Shown here one piece after another: positions 1 to 9,600 of a stretch of 64,000 nt of DNA. Position numbers and translations under genes: made by a program. Within the stretch, counting starts at the first letter, position 1. Every line of letters begins with the position of its first letter. The DNA is from Bacteroidales bacterium 52_46 (lineage in GTDB: Bacteria; Bacteroidota; Bacteroidia; Bacteroidales; Muribaculaceae), in contig MNQK01000031.1 in assembly GCA_001915385.1 (NCBI GenBank), positions 62,001-126,000 of the forward strand, in the 5' to 3' direction. Below the pieces are notes generated by a model that was not told the DNA's origin, searched no databases, and worked only from the letters and a program-made list of their open reading frames with translations.

Positions 1-38
1 CAAGCCGTTGCAGATTCTCATTTGCAGCGGCTTGTTTT
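1..38 (+). terminator. Rho-independent terminator of a gene left of the window
   Basis: CAAGCCG at the first bases pairs with CGGCTTG ending at 34, with further TGCA pairing inside, and TTTT follows. This is a stem-loop plus U-tract on the plus strand. The gene it serves lies outside the window. Confidence 0.6.
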
Positions 39-126
39 ATAGAGATAAAAATATGCGAATTATAGCAATTATGAGTACCATTATTCTATTTTCTTTTAGA
101 ATATCAGAAATATCAGATTTTTTCAT

Positions 127-134
127 TAAGTTTG
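127..134 (+). promoter_or_regulatory. Candidate -7 box for the zeta-toxin-like gene
   Basis: TAAGTTTG matches the Bacteroidetes -7 consensus TAnnTTTG and lies about 67 nt before the ATG at 202. No clear TTTG -33 box is seen at the usual distance, so this is a weak call. Confidence 0.35.
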
Positions 135-201
135 CAAATAGAGTTGTTTATCAAAAAACTTGTGATAGAATGTATAATATGAAATTTTGAAGCCGGGGAA
201 A

Positions 202-780
202 ATGAATGAACAGAGACCGACACTTTATATCATAGCTGGATGTAACGGAGCGGGTAAGACTACCGCTTCAATGGTCGTATTGCCGGAAGTTCTTAATTGC
301 CGGGAATTTGTCAATGCAGATGAAATCGCCAAAGGGTTGTCTCCTTTTAAGCCGGAAGAAGTAGCTATCGAAGCCGGGAAACTAATGCTACAACGAATAG
401 AAATGCTCCTAAACCGACATATTTCATTTGCTGTAGAAACGACTCTGGCAACCCGTAGTTATAAGACACTTGTAACACGTGCACAACAAAAGGGATATAT
501 TGTCATATTGTTGTTTTTTTGGCTTCCATCACCCGAAATGGCGGAAATGCGCGTAGCTAATAGAGTTGCAGAAGGTGGGCATAATATTCCGAGAGATGTA
601 ATACACCGAAGATATTGGTCAGGATTATCAAATCTTTTCGATATATTTGCACCAATCGTTGATGTATGGTCATTGTATGATAACAGTGACTCCATGCGGC
701 CGATTGTCGAACGCAATAAAATTGTTGACTCAACCAAACTTTCTAAAATCAAACTATCATGTCAGAACAGGAAGAAATAA
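202..780 (+). CDS. Zeta-toxin family P-loop kinase
   Basis: A 192-residue protein starting at the ATG at 202; a TTG at 187 in the same frame is less likely. It opens with a Walker A loop, GCNGAGKTT, close to the N-terminus, followed by the spacing and the ETTL segment typical of zeta toxins. Characterised members of the family phosphorylate UDP-N-acetylglucosamine or related nucleotide sugars and are held off by an antitoxin. Chromosomal proteins of this short type are common in Bacteroidetes and are not proven toxins. It overlaps the next small gene by 22 nt, so the two are probably translated together. Confidence 0.8.
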   Translation: MNEQRPTLYIIAGCNGAGKTTASMVVLPEVLNCREFVNADEIAKGLSPFKPEEVAIEAGKLMLQRIEMLLNRHISFAVETTLATRSYKTLVTRAQQKGYIVILLFFWLPSPEMAEMRVANRVAEGGHNIPRDVIHRRYWSGLSNLFDIFAPIVDVWSLYDNSDSMRPIVERNKIVDSTKLSKIKLSCQNRKK

Positions 781-950
781 AACTCTTTAAAAATATAAAC
801 GACGGAATAATTGAAGCACAACGCCGATTATTCGAACGAAAGGCCAAACTTGGAGAAAATGTCATTGTTGCAGATGCCAATGGAATGCCCGTTGAAATAA
901 CAGCAAAAGAAGCGCTCAAGCGCATTAATAATAATCTATGTTCAAAATAA
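759..950 (+). CDS. Small partner of the zeta-like kinase (putative antitoxin)
   Basis: A 63-residue acidic/basic protein with a predicted long N-terminal helix and a C-terminal segment of the form VIVADANGMPVEITAKEAL. It starts inside the end of the kinase gene in another frame, a layout typical of toxin-antitoxin pairs. In classical epsilon-zeta modules the antitoxin lies upstream; here the small gene is downstream. The antitoxin role is inferred only from position and size. A strong terminator follows at 1016-1057, so the two genes form a closed transcription unit. Confidence 0.6.
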   Translation: MSEQEEIKLFKNINDGIIEAQRRLFERKAKLGENVIVADANGMPVEITAKEALKRINNNLCSK

Positions 951-1015
951 TTTAGATTCTTATTTAATGAAAACAGATACATATACAGATAGATAAATGT
1001 ATCTGGCGGCAATCG

Positions 1016-1057
1016 AAAAAGTAGTGTTTAACTTTAAATCTCAAACACTACTTTTTT
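1016..1057 (+). terminator. Rho-independent terminator closing the zeta module
   Basis: AAAAAGTAGTGTTT pairs with AAACACTACTTTTTT across a 13-nt loop. The stem is perfect and flanked by A and T runs, so it can work in both directions. It isolates the kinase pair from dnaG. Confidence 0.85.
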
Positions 1058-1112
1058 ATTATTTCCAGGAGTATGTATCATTCATAAAATTTCGGGAATA
1101 GGGAATTTATGA

Positions 1113-1120
1113 GTAACTTT
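1113..1120 (+). promoter_or_regulatory. -7 box of dnaG, apparently leaderless
   Basis: TAACTTTG ends only 5 nt before the ATG at 1126, with two more in-frame ATG codons at 1129 and 1135. Given the usual few-nucleotide spacing between the -7 box and the start of transcription, the mRNA would begin at or next to the start codon. Confidence 0.6.
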
Positions 1121-1125
1121 GCGGT

Positions 1126-3399
1126 ATGATGAAAATGACTGGAAGGATTGACCGGGAAACAGTACAGAAGATACTTGACACTGCCGATATTGTCGATGTG
1201 GTGAGCGATTTCGTCACATTGAAACGTCGGGGAGCCAATTATATCGGGTTGTGCCCGTTCCACAACGAGCGTACGCCGTCGTTTTCGGTATCCAAATCAA
1301 AGGGGATATGCAAGTGCTTCAGTTGCGGCAAGGGGGGAAGCCCCGTCAACTTCATCATGGAGCACGAGAAGATGTCGTTTAACGAGGCGCTGCGTTATCT
1401 CGCCAAGAAATACAACATCGAGATTAAAGAGCGCGAACTTAGCGACGCTGAGCGCGAGGAGGAATCGGACAGAATGAATATGTTCAATGTCAATGAATTC
1501 GCTCTCGCCCATTTTGAAAATAATCTGACCGCAACCGACGAGGGGCGCGACATAGGCTACAGCTACTTCCGCGAACGCGGTATCAATGACGCCGCCATAA
1601 AGCGTTTCCGCCTCGGATACTCGATTGAACGGGGCAATGAATTGCTGCGCCAGGCACGTGAACGAGGATACAATGAAAAATATCTGATTGACACGGGACT
1701 TGTAATACGCCGCGACGACGGGACGCTCTACGACCGTTTCAAGGGACGCGTAATCTACCCCGTGCATACAATATCGGGCAAGGTGGTGGCGTTCGGCGGA
1801 CGTACGCTGCGCTCCGACAAGAAGATGGCAAAATATGTCAACTCGCCCGAGTCGGTAATTTATTCCAAAAGCCGCGAGCTGTACGGGCTGTTCCAGGCCA
1901 AGAAGTCAATCAGCGAGAAAGACAAGTGCATACTCGTGGAGGGCTATATGGACGTAATATCCATGAGCCAGAGCGGCATCGAGAATGTGGTGGCTTCGTC
2001 GGGGACATCGCTCACTCAAGGGCAGATAAGACTGATACACCGCTTCACGAGCAACGTGACACTCATCTACGACTCCGACGCGGCGGGTATAAAGGCGTCG
2101 CTGCGAGGCATCGACATGCTGCTTGCCGAAGGTCTGAACATGAAGGTGGTGCTCCTGCCCGACGGCGACGACCCCGACTCGTTCGCCCAAAGCCATACGA
2201 CAGCGGAAGTAGAGCAATATATCGCCGAACACGAAACCGACTTCATCCGTTTCAAAACCGAGATACTGCTTAAGGATGCGGCCAATGACCCTATCGCACG
2301 CTCGAAAGCGATATCCGACATCGTAAGGTCAATATCGGTCATTCCCGACGACATAGTGCGGTCGCTCTATGTCAAGGAATGCAGCCGTACGCTCGACATC
2401 GACGAGAAGGTATTGCTGCTCCAGATAAAGAAATTCATCACCGAGCGCGCCGAGCAGCAGGCACAACAGAATATGCGTGACAGGGCGCGTGCATCGCTCG
2501 AAACCGACGCCGCCGCGCAACCGGCCGAACAGCCCGCACAGGCATCCGGCGCTCCGGCCGAAGATTCACAACAACGTCAACCGAGTCCTAACGGAGAGAC
2601 ACCCGGCCCCGCACAGTCGGGCGACATGGCCTTCATGCAATCCGACAGGAGCCGGCCCGGCATGCTGGCACCTTTCGAGCACGACATCGCCAGATATATA
2701 GTGCGCTACGGCATGGTAGAGCTTCCGACAATCGACGAGAACGACCAGCCGGCCAACATACGCGTGATAGACTACATCATGCAGGAATTAGCGTTTGACA
2801 ACATCACATTTTCCAATCCTATTTACAACAAACTTGTGGGGGAATGCCGCAAACTGATTGAAACAGACTGGGAAAACGACCGTGCATCAGCCGAGGCAGC
2901 ATCGCTTCAGCTGCGCACGGAGGAATGGGAGAAAGGAACGGATGAGATACGCCGCACGGCGGTCAATCTCGACCAGATAACACAGAAAGAGAAAATGCTG
3001 CTCGAAGCCATCGACGAGAGGCACTATGAACGGCTCGACAAGCACACGGAGATGTTTTTCATACACCGGCTGGCATCATCGCCCGACGACGACATCAGGC
3101 GTGAGGTGACCGAAATGGCATCGTCGAAACACAAACTGAGCAAGGTGCATTCGAAATACTCGCACATCGAATCGGAGCGGGAGCGTCTTGACGAGCTCCT
3201 GCCCCGCGCCATATACGCACTCAAGGACGCCATGCTGCAGTGCGACATACGCAACAAACGCGAACTGCTCAAGCAGGTAGCCCAAAACGGCGATATGGAG
3301 AGCGTGAAGAAGGTGATGCAGGAGATAGCCGCTCTCGGCGACCTGCGCCGCGACTACGCCCAGAAGCTCGGCGACCGGGTGGTACTCCCGAAGGGCTGA
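1126..3399 (+). CDS. dnaG: DNA primase DnaG
   Basis: Synthesises RNA primers at the replication fork. The 757-residue protein has an N-terminal CHC2 zinc finger with ligands at about C43, H46, C64 and C67, then the primase core and a TOPRIM segment (VEGYMD at about 271-276, followed by the SSGTSLT turn). The region at roughly 436-520 is a Gln/Ala/Pro-rich linker. The C-terminal part, about 520-757, is helical and should carry the DnaB-binding domain. Start codons at 1126, 1129 and 1135 are all possible; the promoter box directly upstream does not settle which is used. The partner helicase gene dnaB is also in this window. Confidence 0.97.
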   Translation: MMKMTGRIDRETVQKILDTADIVDVVSDFVTLKRRGANYIGLCPFHNERTPSFSVSKSKGICKCFSCGKGGSPVNFIMEHEKMSFNEALRYLAKKYNIEIKERELSDAEREEESDRMNMFNVNEFALAHFENNLTATDEGRDIGYSYFRERGINDAAIKRFRLGYSIERGNELLRQARERGYNEKYLIDTGLVIRRDDGTLYDRFKGRVIYPVHTISGKVVAFGGRTLRSDKKMAKYVNSPESVIYSKSRELYGLFQAKKSISEKDKCILVEGYMDVISMSQSGIENVVASSGTSLTQGQIRLIHRFTSNVTLIYDSDAAGIKASLRGIDMLLAEGLNMKVVLLPDGDDPDSFAQSHTTAEVEQYIAEHETDFIRFKTEILLKDAANDPIARSKAISDIVRSISVIPDDIVRSLYVKECSRTLDIDEKVLLLQIKKFITERAEQQAQQNMRDRARASLETDAAAQPAEQPAQASGAPAEDSQQRQPSPNGETPGPAQSGDMAFMQSDRSRPGMLAPFEHDIARYIVRYGMVELPTIDENDQPANIRVIDYIMQELAFDNITFSNPIYNKLVGECRKLIETDWENDRASAEAASLQLRTEEWEKGTDEIRRTAVNLDQITQKEKMLLEAIDERHYERLDKHTEMFFIHRLASSPDDDIRREVTEMASSKHKLSKVHSKYSHIESERERLDELLPRAIYALKDAMLQCDIRNKRELLKQVAQNGDMESVKKVMQEIAALGDLRRDYAQKLGDRVVLPKG

Positions 3400-3494
3400 C
3401 ACGCTGATATTGCCGCACCGCAGATATACTAAAAACAGGAAATATACGTTAGTAAACAAGAGGGAGAGCACATCATCCCCTTGCCACAATCATA

Positions 3495-4514
3495 ATGAAT
3501 TTACGTAGACTCATATCAGGCATAACTCTCTCGGCCGCATGCATGGCGATGTCGGCTCAGGACGGGTCGACGGCCTATAATTTCCTCAACACTTCGTCCT
3601 CGACCCGTATCTACGGCCTCGGGGGCATCAACATATCGACCATCGACGGCTACCTCGGCTCAACCGACCAGAACCCCGGTCTGCTCGGCGGCGAGATGGA
3701 CAACCAGCTGCTTGTGAACTATATGCGCTATCTCGGCGACTCCAATTTCGCCGGCATACGCTATGCCCGCGCGGCGGGAGAATACGGCGCATGGGCGGCG
3801 GGGATACAGTATTACGGCTACGGTACAATAAAAGGCGCCGACGAAAACGGTATCCTCACAGGTGAATTTTCGCCGAAGGACATCTCGTTCAGCGGCACAT
3901 ATTCGCATGACATCACCGACCGTCTGCGCGGCGGCGCCACGTTGAAAATGATATACAGCGGTTACGAGGAGTATTCCGCATTTGCTGTCGCCACCGACCT
4001 CGGTATCAATTATTACGATGACGAACGTGACCTTTCGCTGTCGTTTGTCGTAGCCAATCTCGGCGGTCAGGTAAAACGTTTCCGTGACCGTTACGACCGT
4101 CTGCCCTTCGACCTGCGCTTAGGATGGTCGCAAAGTTTCGGCACACTGCCCATACGGTTTTCAATCACGGCATGGAACCTCACCAAATGGCATCTCCCAT
4201 ATTATGACCCGGGGGACGGGACGGCACAGACCGAACCTGCGGAAAAGGACTCGTTCGGCTCGAACCTGTTCCGGCACCTTATATTCGGCGCCGATTTCAC
4301 GCCATCGGACAAATTCTACATAACACTCGCATACAACTATAAGACGCGCACGGACATGAGCACTTACTCCCGCAGTTTCCTGTCGGGATGGTCGCTCGGC
4401 GCCGGCCTTAATGTCAACAAATTCGGTCTCGGGATAGCATTCGCGCAGCCACACACCGGAGCCACGACATTTATGGTGAACCTGCGTCTCGACATCAACG
4501 ATTTCATCTATTGA
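3495..4514 (+). CDS. porQ: PorQ-like type IX secretion outer-membrane protein
   Basis: A 339-residue exported beta-barrel-like protein. It has a signal peptide ending near the AMSAQ segment at residue 22, and the N-terminal motif with SSSTRIYGLGG and DGYLGSTDQNPGLL seen in the PorQ family. Alternating aromatic and polar strands follow, ending in an aromatic residue. PorQ is associated with the type IX secretion system of Bacteroidetes, and the porQ-cmk-ispH gene order is widespread in the phylum. It lies 1 nt before cmk, so the two are co-transcribed. Confidence 0.85.
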   Translation: MNLRRLISGITLSAACMAMSAQDGSTAYNFLNTSSSTRIYGLGGINISTIDGYLGSTDQNPGLLGGEMDNQLLVNYMRYLGDSNFAGIRYARAAGEYGAWAAGIQYYGYGTIKGADENGILTGEFSPKDISFSGTYSHDITDRLRGGATLKMIYSGYEEYSAFAVATDLGINYYDDERDLSLSFVVANLGGQVKRFRDRYDRLPFDLRLGWSQSFGTLPIRFSITAWNLTKWHLPYYDPGDGTAQTEPAEKDSFGSNLFRHLIFGADFTPSDKFYITLAYNYKTRTDMSTYSRSFLSGWSLGAGLNVNKFGLGIAFAQPHTGATTFMVNLRLDINDFIY

Positions 4515-4515
4515 T

Positions 4516-5217
4516 ATGAATAATACTGATAAAAAAATCATAATCGCCATCGACGGATTTTCATCGTCGGGCAAAAGCACAATGGCAAAGGAACTTGCCA
4601 GACGTATCGGATATAGATATATTGACTCGGGAGCGATGTACCGCGCAGTCACGCTGTATGCTCTCGAACACGGCATGATACTTGCTGACGGAAGCGTCGA
4701 TACCGCCGCTCTTACCGCCGCTCTTGACGACATACATATCGACTTCCTGCCCTGTGCCGACGGGCAGCATACGCTGCTCAACGGCCGCGACGTGGAGAAG
4801 GAGATACGCTCGCTGCGTGTATCGTCGAGTGTGTCGCCGGTGGCCGTAATCCCCGCAGTGCGCCATGCTTTGGTGGCACAGCAGCAGGCATTCGGCAACG
4901 AGCGCGGCATAGTGATGGACGGCCGCGACATAGGTACGACAGTATTTCCCGATGCCGAACTTAAAATCTATGTAAACGCTCCCGCCGAGACCCGCGCTCG
5001 CCGCCGCTGGCTCGAGCTGCAGGCGAATGGCGACACGACAAGCACATACGAAGATGTCCTTGAAAATGTAGTGTCACGCGACCACATCGACATGACCCGC
5101 GAGGAGAGCCCGCTGCGCCGTGCCGACGATGCCATCGACCTTGACAACTCCGATATGTCAATCGAAGAGCAGAACGAATGGCTCATCAAGCAGTTCAACC
5201 GCGTGACAGGAAAATAG
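4516..5217 (+). CDS. cmk: Cytidylate kinase
   Basis: Phosphorylates CMP and dCMP with ATP. The 233-residue protein has the P-loop GFSSSGKS at residues 14-21, the YIDSGAMYRAV CMP-binding motif, and DGRDIGT in the core, all typical of Cmk. Length is normal for the family. It sits between porQ (1 nt upstream) and ispH (19 nt downstream) in what looks like one operon. Confidence 0.96.
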   Translation: MNNTDKKIIIAIDGFSSSGKSTMAKELARRIGYRYIDSGAMYRAVTLYALEHGMILADGSVDTAALTAALDDIHIDFLPCADGQHTLLNGRDVEKEIRSLRVSSSVSPVAVIPAVRHALVAQQQAFGNERGIVMDGRDIGTTVFPDAELKIYVNAPAETRARRRWLELQANGDTTSTYEDVLENVVSRDHIDMTREESPLRRADDAIDLDNSDMSIEEQNEWLIKQFNRVTGK

Positions 5218-5236
5218 ATTTTGACGCTACCCACAG

Positions 5237-6133
5237 ATGGAGGATACGATTACAATCGAGATTGACGAAGGTTCCGGATTCTGCTTCGGGGTGGTCACTG
5301 CCATCGAAAAGGCCGAAGCCGCGCTGGCAAGCGACGCCGAATTGTATTGTCTGGGCGACATCGTACACAACAGCGACGAGGTGAAACGTCTTGCCGACAA
5401 AGGCATGACCACCATCACCCATGATGATCTCGACCGCCTGCACAACGTGCGTGTGCTACTTCGCGCCCACGGCGAGCCACCTGCCACATACGCCGTGGCA
5501 CGCAAAAACGGTATCAGCATCATCGACGCGACATGCCCGGTGGTGCTCCGACTGCAGCAGCGCATCAAGGAAAGCTACCGTGAAGGCGCGGAAAGAGGAC
5601 GTCAGATTGTGATATACGGCAAACCGGGTCACGCCGAGGTCAACGGTCTTGTAGGACAGACCGACGGTAATGCCATCGTAGTGCAAGGGATGGGCGACCT
5701 CGGCAATATAGATTACAGCCGTGACGTAGACCTGTATTCGCAGACCACGATGTCGCTGTCGGGATTTAAAGAGGTGATTGCGGAAATCGAACGGCGCATG
5801 CAGCCGGGAGCCACGTTCCGTAGCTTCGACACGATATGCCGTCAGGTGGCCAACCGCGTGGACTCGTTGAGACGATTCGCGTCGGAGCATGACCTTGTGC
5901 TTTTCGTATCGGGCAAAAAGAGCAGCAACGGTAAGTTTCTGTACTCGGAGTGCCACGCTGTGAATGCGTCAACCCGTCTTATAAGCGATGAAAACGACAT
6001 AAACCCCGATTGGCTCAAAGGCATAAAGCGTATCGGAATATGCGGCGCCACCTCGACCCCGCGCTGGCTTATGGAACGCGTAAAGGTGCATATCGGCAAT
6101 ATGCTTGATACTTTAGGTAAGTTCCGCGGTTAA
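5237..6133 (+). CDS. ispH: 4-hydroxy-3-methylbut-2-enyl diphosphate reductase
   Basis: Last enzyme of the MEP isoprenoid pathway, producing IPP and DMAPP with a [4Fe-4S] cluster. The three conserved cluster cysteines are visible: C16 in GFCFGV, C100 in DATCPVV and C201 in DTICRQ. The 298-residue length is normal. The last codons (FRG and the TAA stop at 6131-6133) lie inside a palindromic repeat at 6122-6198. ispE, an earlier step of the same pathway, is also in this window at 22722. Confidence 0.96.
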   Translation: MEDTITIEIDEGSGFCFGVVTAIEKAEAALASDAELYCLGDIVHNSDEVKRLADKGMTTITHDDLDRLHNVRVLLRAHGEPPATYAVARKNGISIIDATCPVVLRLQQRIKESYREGAERGRQIVIYGKPGHAEVNGLVGQTDGNAIVVQGMGDLGNIDYSRDVDLYSQTTMSLSGFKEVIAEIERRMQPGATFRSFDTICRQVANRVDSLRRFASEHDLVLFVSGKKSSNGKFLYSECHAVNASTRLISDENDINPDWLKGIKRIGICGATSTPRWLMERVKVHIGNMLDTLGKFRG

Positions 6134-6198
6134 AAACCGCGGCTACTACATGTCTGGTTATCAATAATGCATAGTAGTCGCGGTTTTTAACCGCGGAA
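6122..6198. repeat. Paired palindrome overlapping the end of ispH
   Basis: Two 27-nt arms (6122-6148 and 6172-6198) are inverted copies with one mismatch, and each contains the smaller palindrome CCGCGGTTAAAAACCGCGG or its near copy. The first arm supplies the final codons and stop of ispH. The strong hairpin probably also ends or stabilises the mRNA. Confidence 0.85.
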
Positions 6199-6240
6199 GA
6201 TTAATATTTACGTTCCGTCAAACAATATCCAACTAACCCA

Positions 6241-6621
6241 ATGAAAAAAATTTACAATATAATCGTATCGGCAACCGTATTGCCCCCCATGCTGCTTTCG
6301 ACTGCATGCGGCGGGAGCAAGGAGAACGAAGAGGCGACGACAGAGGCAAAGTCACTCGAACTGACCCGCTATGACCATATAGACAAGATTGTCAATCAAT
6401 ACGGCAATCTACTGTTGTCGACGCCTGTTGACGGCATGGAGATGGAACGCCTTCTGATGGACATCAACAGCCGTTGCCAGATGCTCATGGAGCAGGGTGA
6501 CACCCTTAAGGCATTTTACTTCCACCACGCAATAGAGCAAAACGTACGCAACCGCGACAGCATCCTCGCCAACCGCATCTTCGGCGAATGCCCCTACACC
6601 GCTTTCGCAATCAACCAATAG
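6241..6621 (+). CDS. Small putative lipoprotein
   Basis: A 126-residue protein with a lysine-start signal peptide and a lipobox-like LSTAC, so the mature form would begin with a lipidated cysteine near residue 23. The rest is a helical domain of about 100 residues (LTRYDHIDKIVNQYGNLL and onward). I do not recognise a family. It stands alone, converging with the island gene that ends at 6635. Confidence 0.7.
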   Translation: MKKIYNIIVSATVLPPMLLSTACGGSKENEEATTEAKSLELTRYDHIDKIVNQYGNLLLSTPVDGMEMERLLMDINSRCQMLMEQGDTLKAFYFHHAIEQNVRNRDSILANRIFGECPYTAFAINQ

Positions 6622-6634
6622 CGCTAATTATAAA

Positions 6635-9600
6635 TCAGAAACATACATAACCATAATCGCATCTGCATTTACCTCTAATTATAGGTAACAATTCCTCATG
6701 CGGATATTTTTTTAATCGATATTCTTCAATATATAATAATAAGCTATTAATAAATATATCTAGTGATAAAATAGATAACATAGCTATATTTTCATTATCA
6801 TTATTATTTTGTTCAATATAGGCAAACCATTTCTCGTCATTTAAAAACCCGAGTTGAATTAATTCAGAATTTTTTTTAACTAATAATTGCCATATTTTGA
6901 ATAAATAAATTCTGATATTTTTCGCTATAAAATAATAATAGCCATTTTCAATTTTATCACATAAGTACTGTGTATCATACATATCTGATATCTTGTCATG
7001 AAATAATAAATACAATCTCATATAATCTTCAAGAAATGATTCTTTGTCATTATTTATTTTTTCAGACAATTCAATTTTTAACTCACTACCTTTATATGGA
7101 GGAAATGCTAAATCTGGATAGGAAAAATAAAACCCTAATTCTTCATAATCGTACTCCTCTCTTGAAAATAACCTATCCAATATTTCTTCTTTAATATTAA
7201 TTAAAGATTCATGGATACCATATGTTTTTTTACACATTTTCCATGCTCTCGGCGCATCTTTATCAAAATAGTAAAAATCAAAGATATTATAACTCAGTTT
7301 TTCATTCATAATATTGACTGGAAAATTACGTTCAGTAATCGGAGTAAATTTATAATTTACTGATCTCCGGACAATCCTATATTTAGTATTTAATTCTTGT
7401 TCGAGTCTATTTATTAACGAATTTGCATGTTTAATCTGACCATCTGCAATTAACGACATCGCAAATTGCTCCATCATAAATCCGTATGATGTGGATTCTC
7501 GACCAATTTCTTTTCGTAATTCTCTCTCAATACTTAAAACTTCTATTTCAAATTTATATTCAGTTGGTGTCAAATATACTTTTTGAATATATCTAAACAA
7601 ATTAAACATTGCATTACAATATCCCATTTTTCCTAAGAAACTAACAATGCCAATAGCGTAATCTCTATATCCTAAATGAATTAAAATCAAATATATCCTT
7701 AACAAACGGTAATAATCTTCCTTAATCAAAGTAATTATTAGCAATAACTTATTAATAATTCCGTGAATTTCATTCATTGATTCTTTTAAATTTGTCATCA
7801 ATAGAAGTTCTATCATATCCATACACGCATCAAACACACATTCTAAATCCTCTTTTGACAAATTATTTATTTCTCGATTTATAGTATATTCTAACCATTT
7901 AATTTTAATTTGTTTTTCCGCTATGTCCTCATAAGAATATTTACATGAAGTTTTATATGTGTATATAGGGGAGACTACACTATAATCATCATTCATCATA
8001 GAAGATATTACACCCAAAGAGCTTCGGTCAAAAGCAATAGTCTTAAGCAATGACAGCAAATCTTCCTTTGAGAAATAATAAAAATATTTTTCTAAAAACT
8101 CATATATACTTAATCTTAATTTTTTTAATTTTGAGAGTCCGTATGAATCGGCATATTTCTTTTGTATAGAGAGATTTATATAACAAATGGGAGTTTTATC
8201 TTGAAACTTTGATATTAATTTCCCCCAATAGGACTTCAATTCTTCGAGCAAATTTTCATCTTTAAACATTTCGAACACATACAATTCTTTAATAGTGTTA
8301 TATAGTTCGTCATAATCTTGTGGTTCATTTAATAATGATAGTTGAAATAATTTTTCTCGTACACACCTAAATGTGCTTCTCTTTGAAAAATATTCAATTA
8401 TCCTTTTACTTATTTCTATCCGAATTTGCTCATTCCAGATTTTCCATGTAACCGATAATAAGTTTTCATCAGTTATTCTAATATATCCAGTGGTATCATC
8501 TATGTATTTTTTGATAGTGCAATAAAGTTGAGACCATTCCAATTGAGTTAATGAAAATAAATCTTTTATTTCGGCCTCACTCAAACCATGTTGCGAAAGT
8601 GCTATTGATAATAGAATATCTCGTACTAAATTAGCTCCAAATATTGACTGCCATCTATCTATTATTCCTATAATAAACTCCGTATAATTTTCATTAAATA
8701 ACTCCGAAGCTAATTGATTAACAGTATCATATCGTCCATATTTAATCAATTCATCAACGATATCTCTTGCCATATTAAAAGATTCACATTTACAAAACGA
8801 ATTCTCTCTCAATATATTATTTACCATGTTTTTTTTCCCAGATCTAATTAATTGGTCCGATGCAATTTTTCTATAATCAGACAAATTATAATCCTTTATC
8901 TGGTATGTTATGCCATATAATTCTATTATATTTTGCAAATAAAATCCTGATTCATAACTCATTATAACTATATTGTAATGGTCAATTATTTTTAATAATA
9001 AACTCTCACTAATAATGTTTAATTTATCTATATCGTCAATTATTAAAATTGTTAACTGCGTCTTTTTATCGATTCTACTATCTATATAATCAATAAGTTT
9101 TTCAACGTCATAAAAAATTTCATCCTTAAATACTGGTAAATATATAATATTATATAAATTTGTTTTGGTCAATTCCTTTACTAATCCACACAATATTACA
9201 GTTTTTCCCATTCCGCGCTTGCCACTAACCCCGATGCATAAGCTATTGACAGAGTCAAAATTTAAAACATGATTTATGACATCATTTATAGCATTTTGTT
9301 GACATTGAAAAAATTTTTTTACATCCGATAGTACGTATGTTACACATTCTTTTGAATAAATCCACAACATTTCCTCTTTATCATCTTGCGAAACGGAGAA
9401 ATTAATATCGATAAAATTTTTCAATTTGTTAAGAACCACTTCTCCTAATTTTTGAAAATTATCATATTTACAAGTATTTAAGTTCATATTACGAAGTAAA
9501 TCTGCCTTAAGAGAAGAAAGTTTAGCGGCATTTTCAAATGTATTAAATTTTATAATTTCGTTTTCATCTTCATCTTTAATTAAAAAGAGCATTGCATCAC

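Noticed and set aside
8..190. Open frame of 60 codons at the window start
   Set aside because: It begins within a terminator hairpin, has no recognisable domain, and ends over the start of the zeta-like gene.
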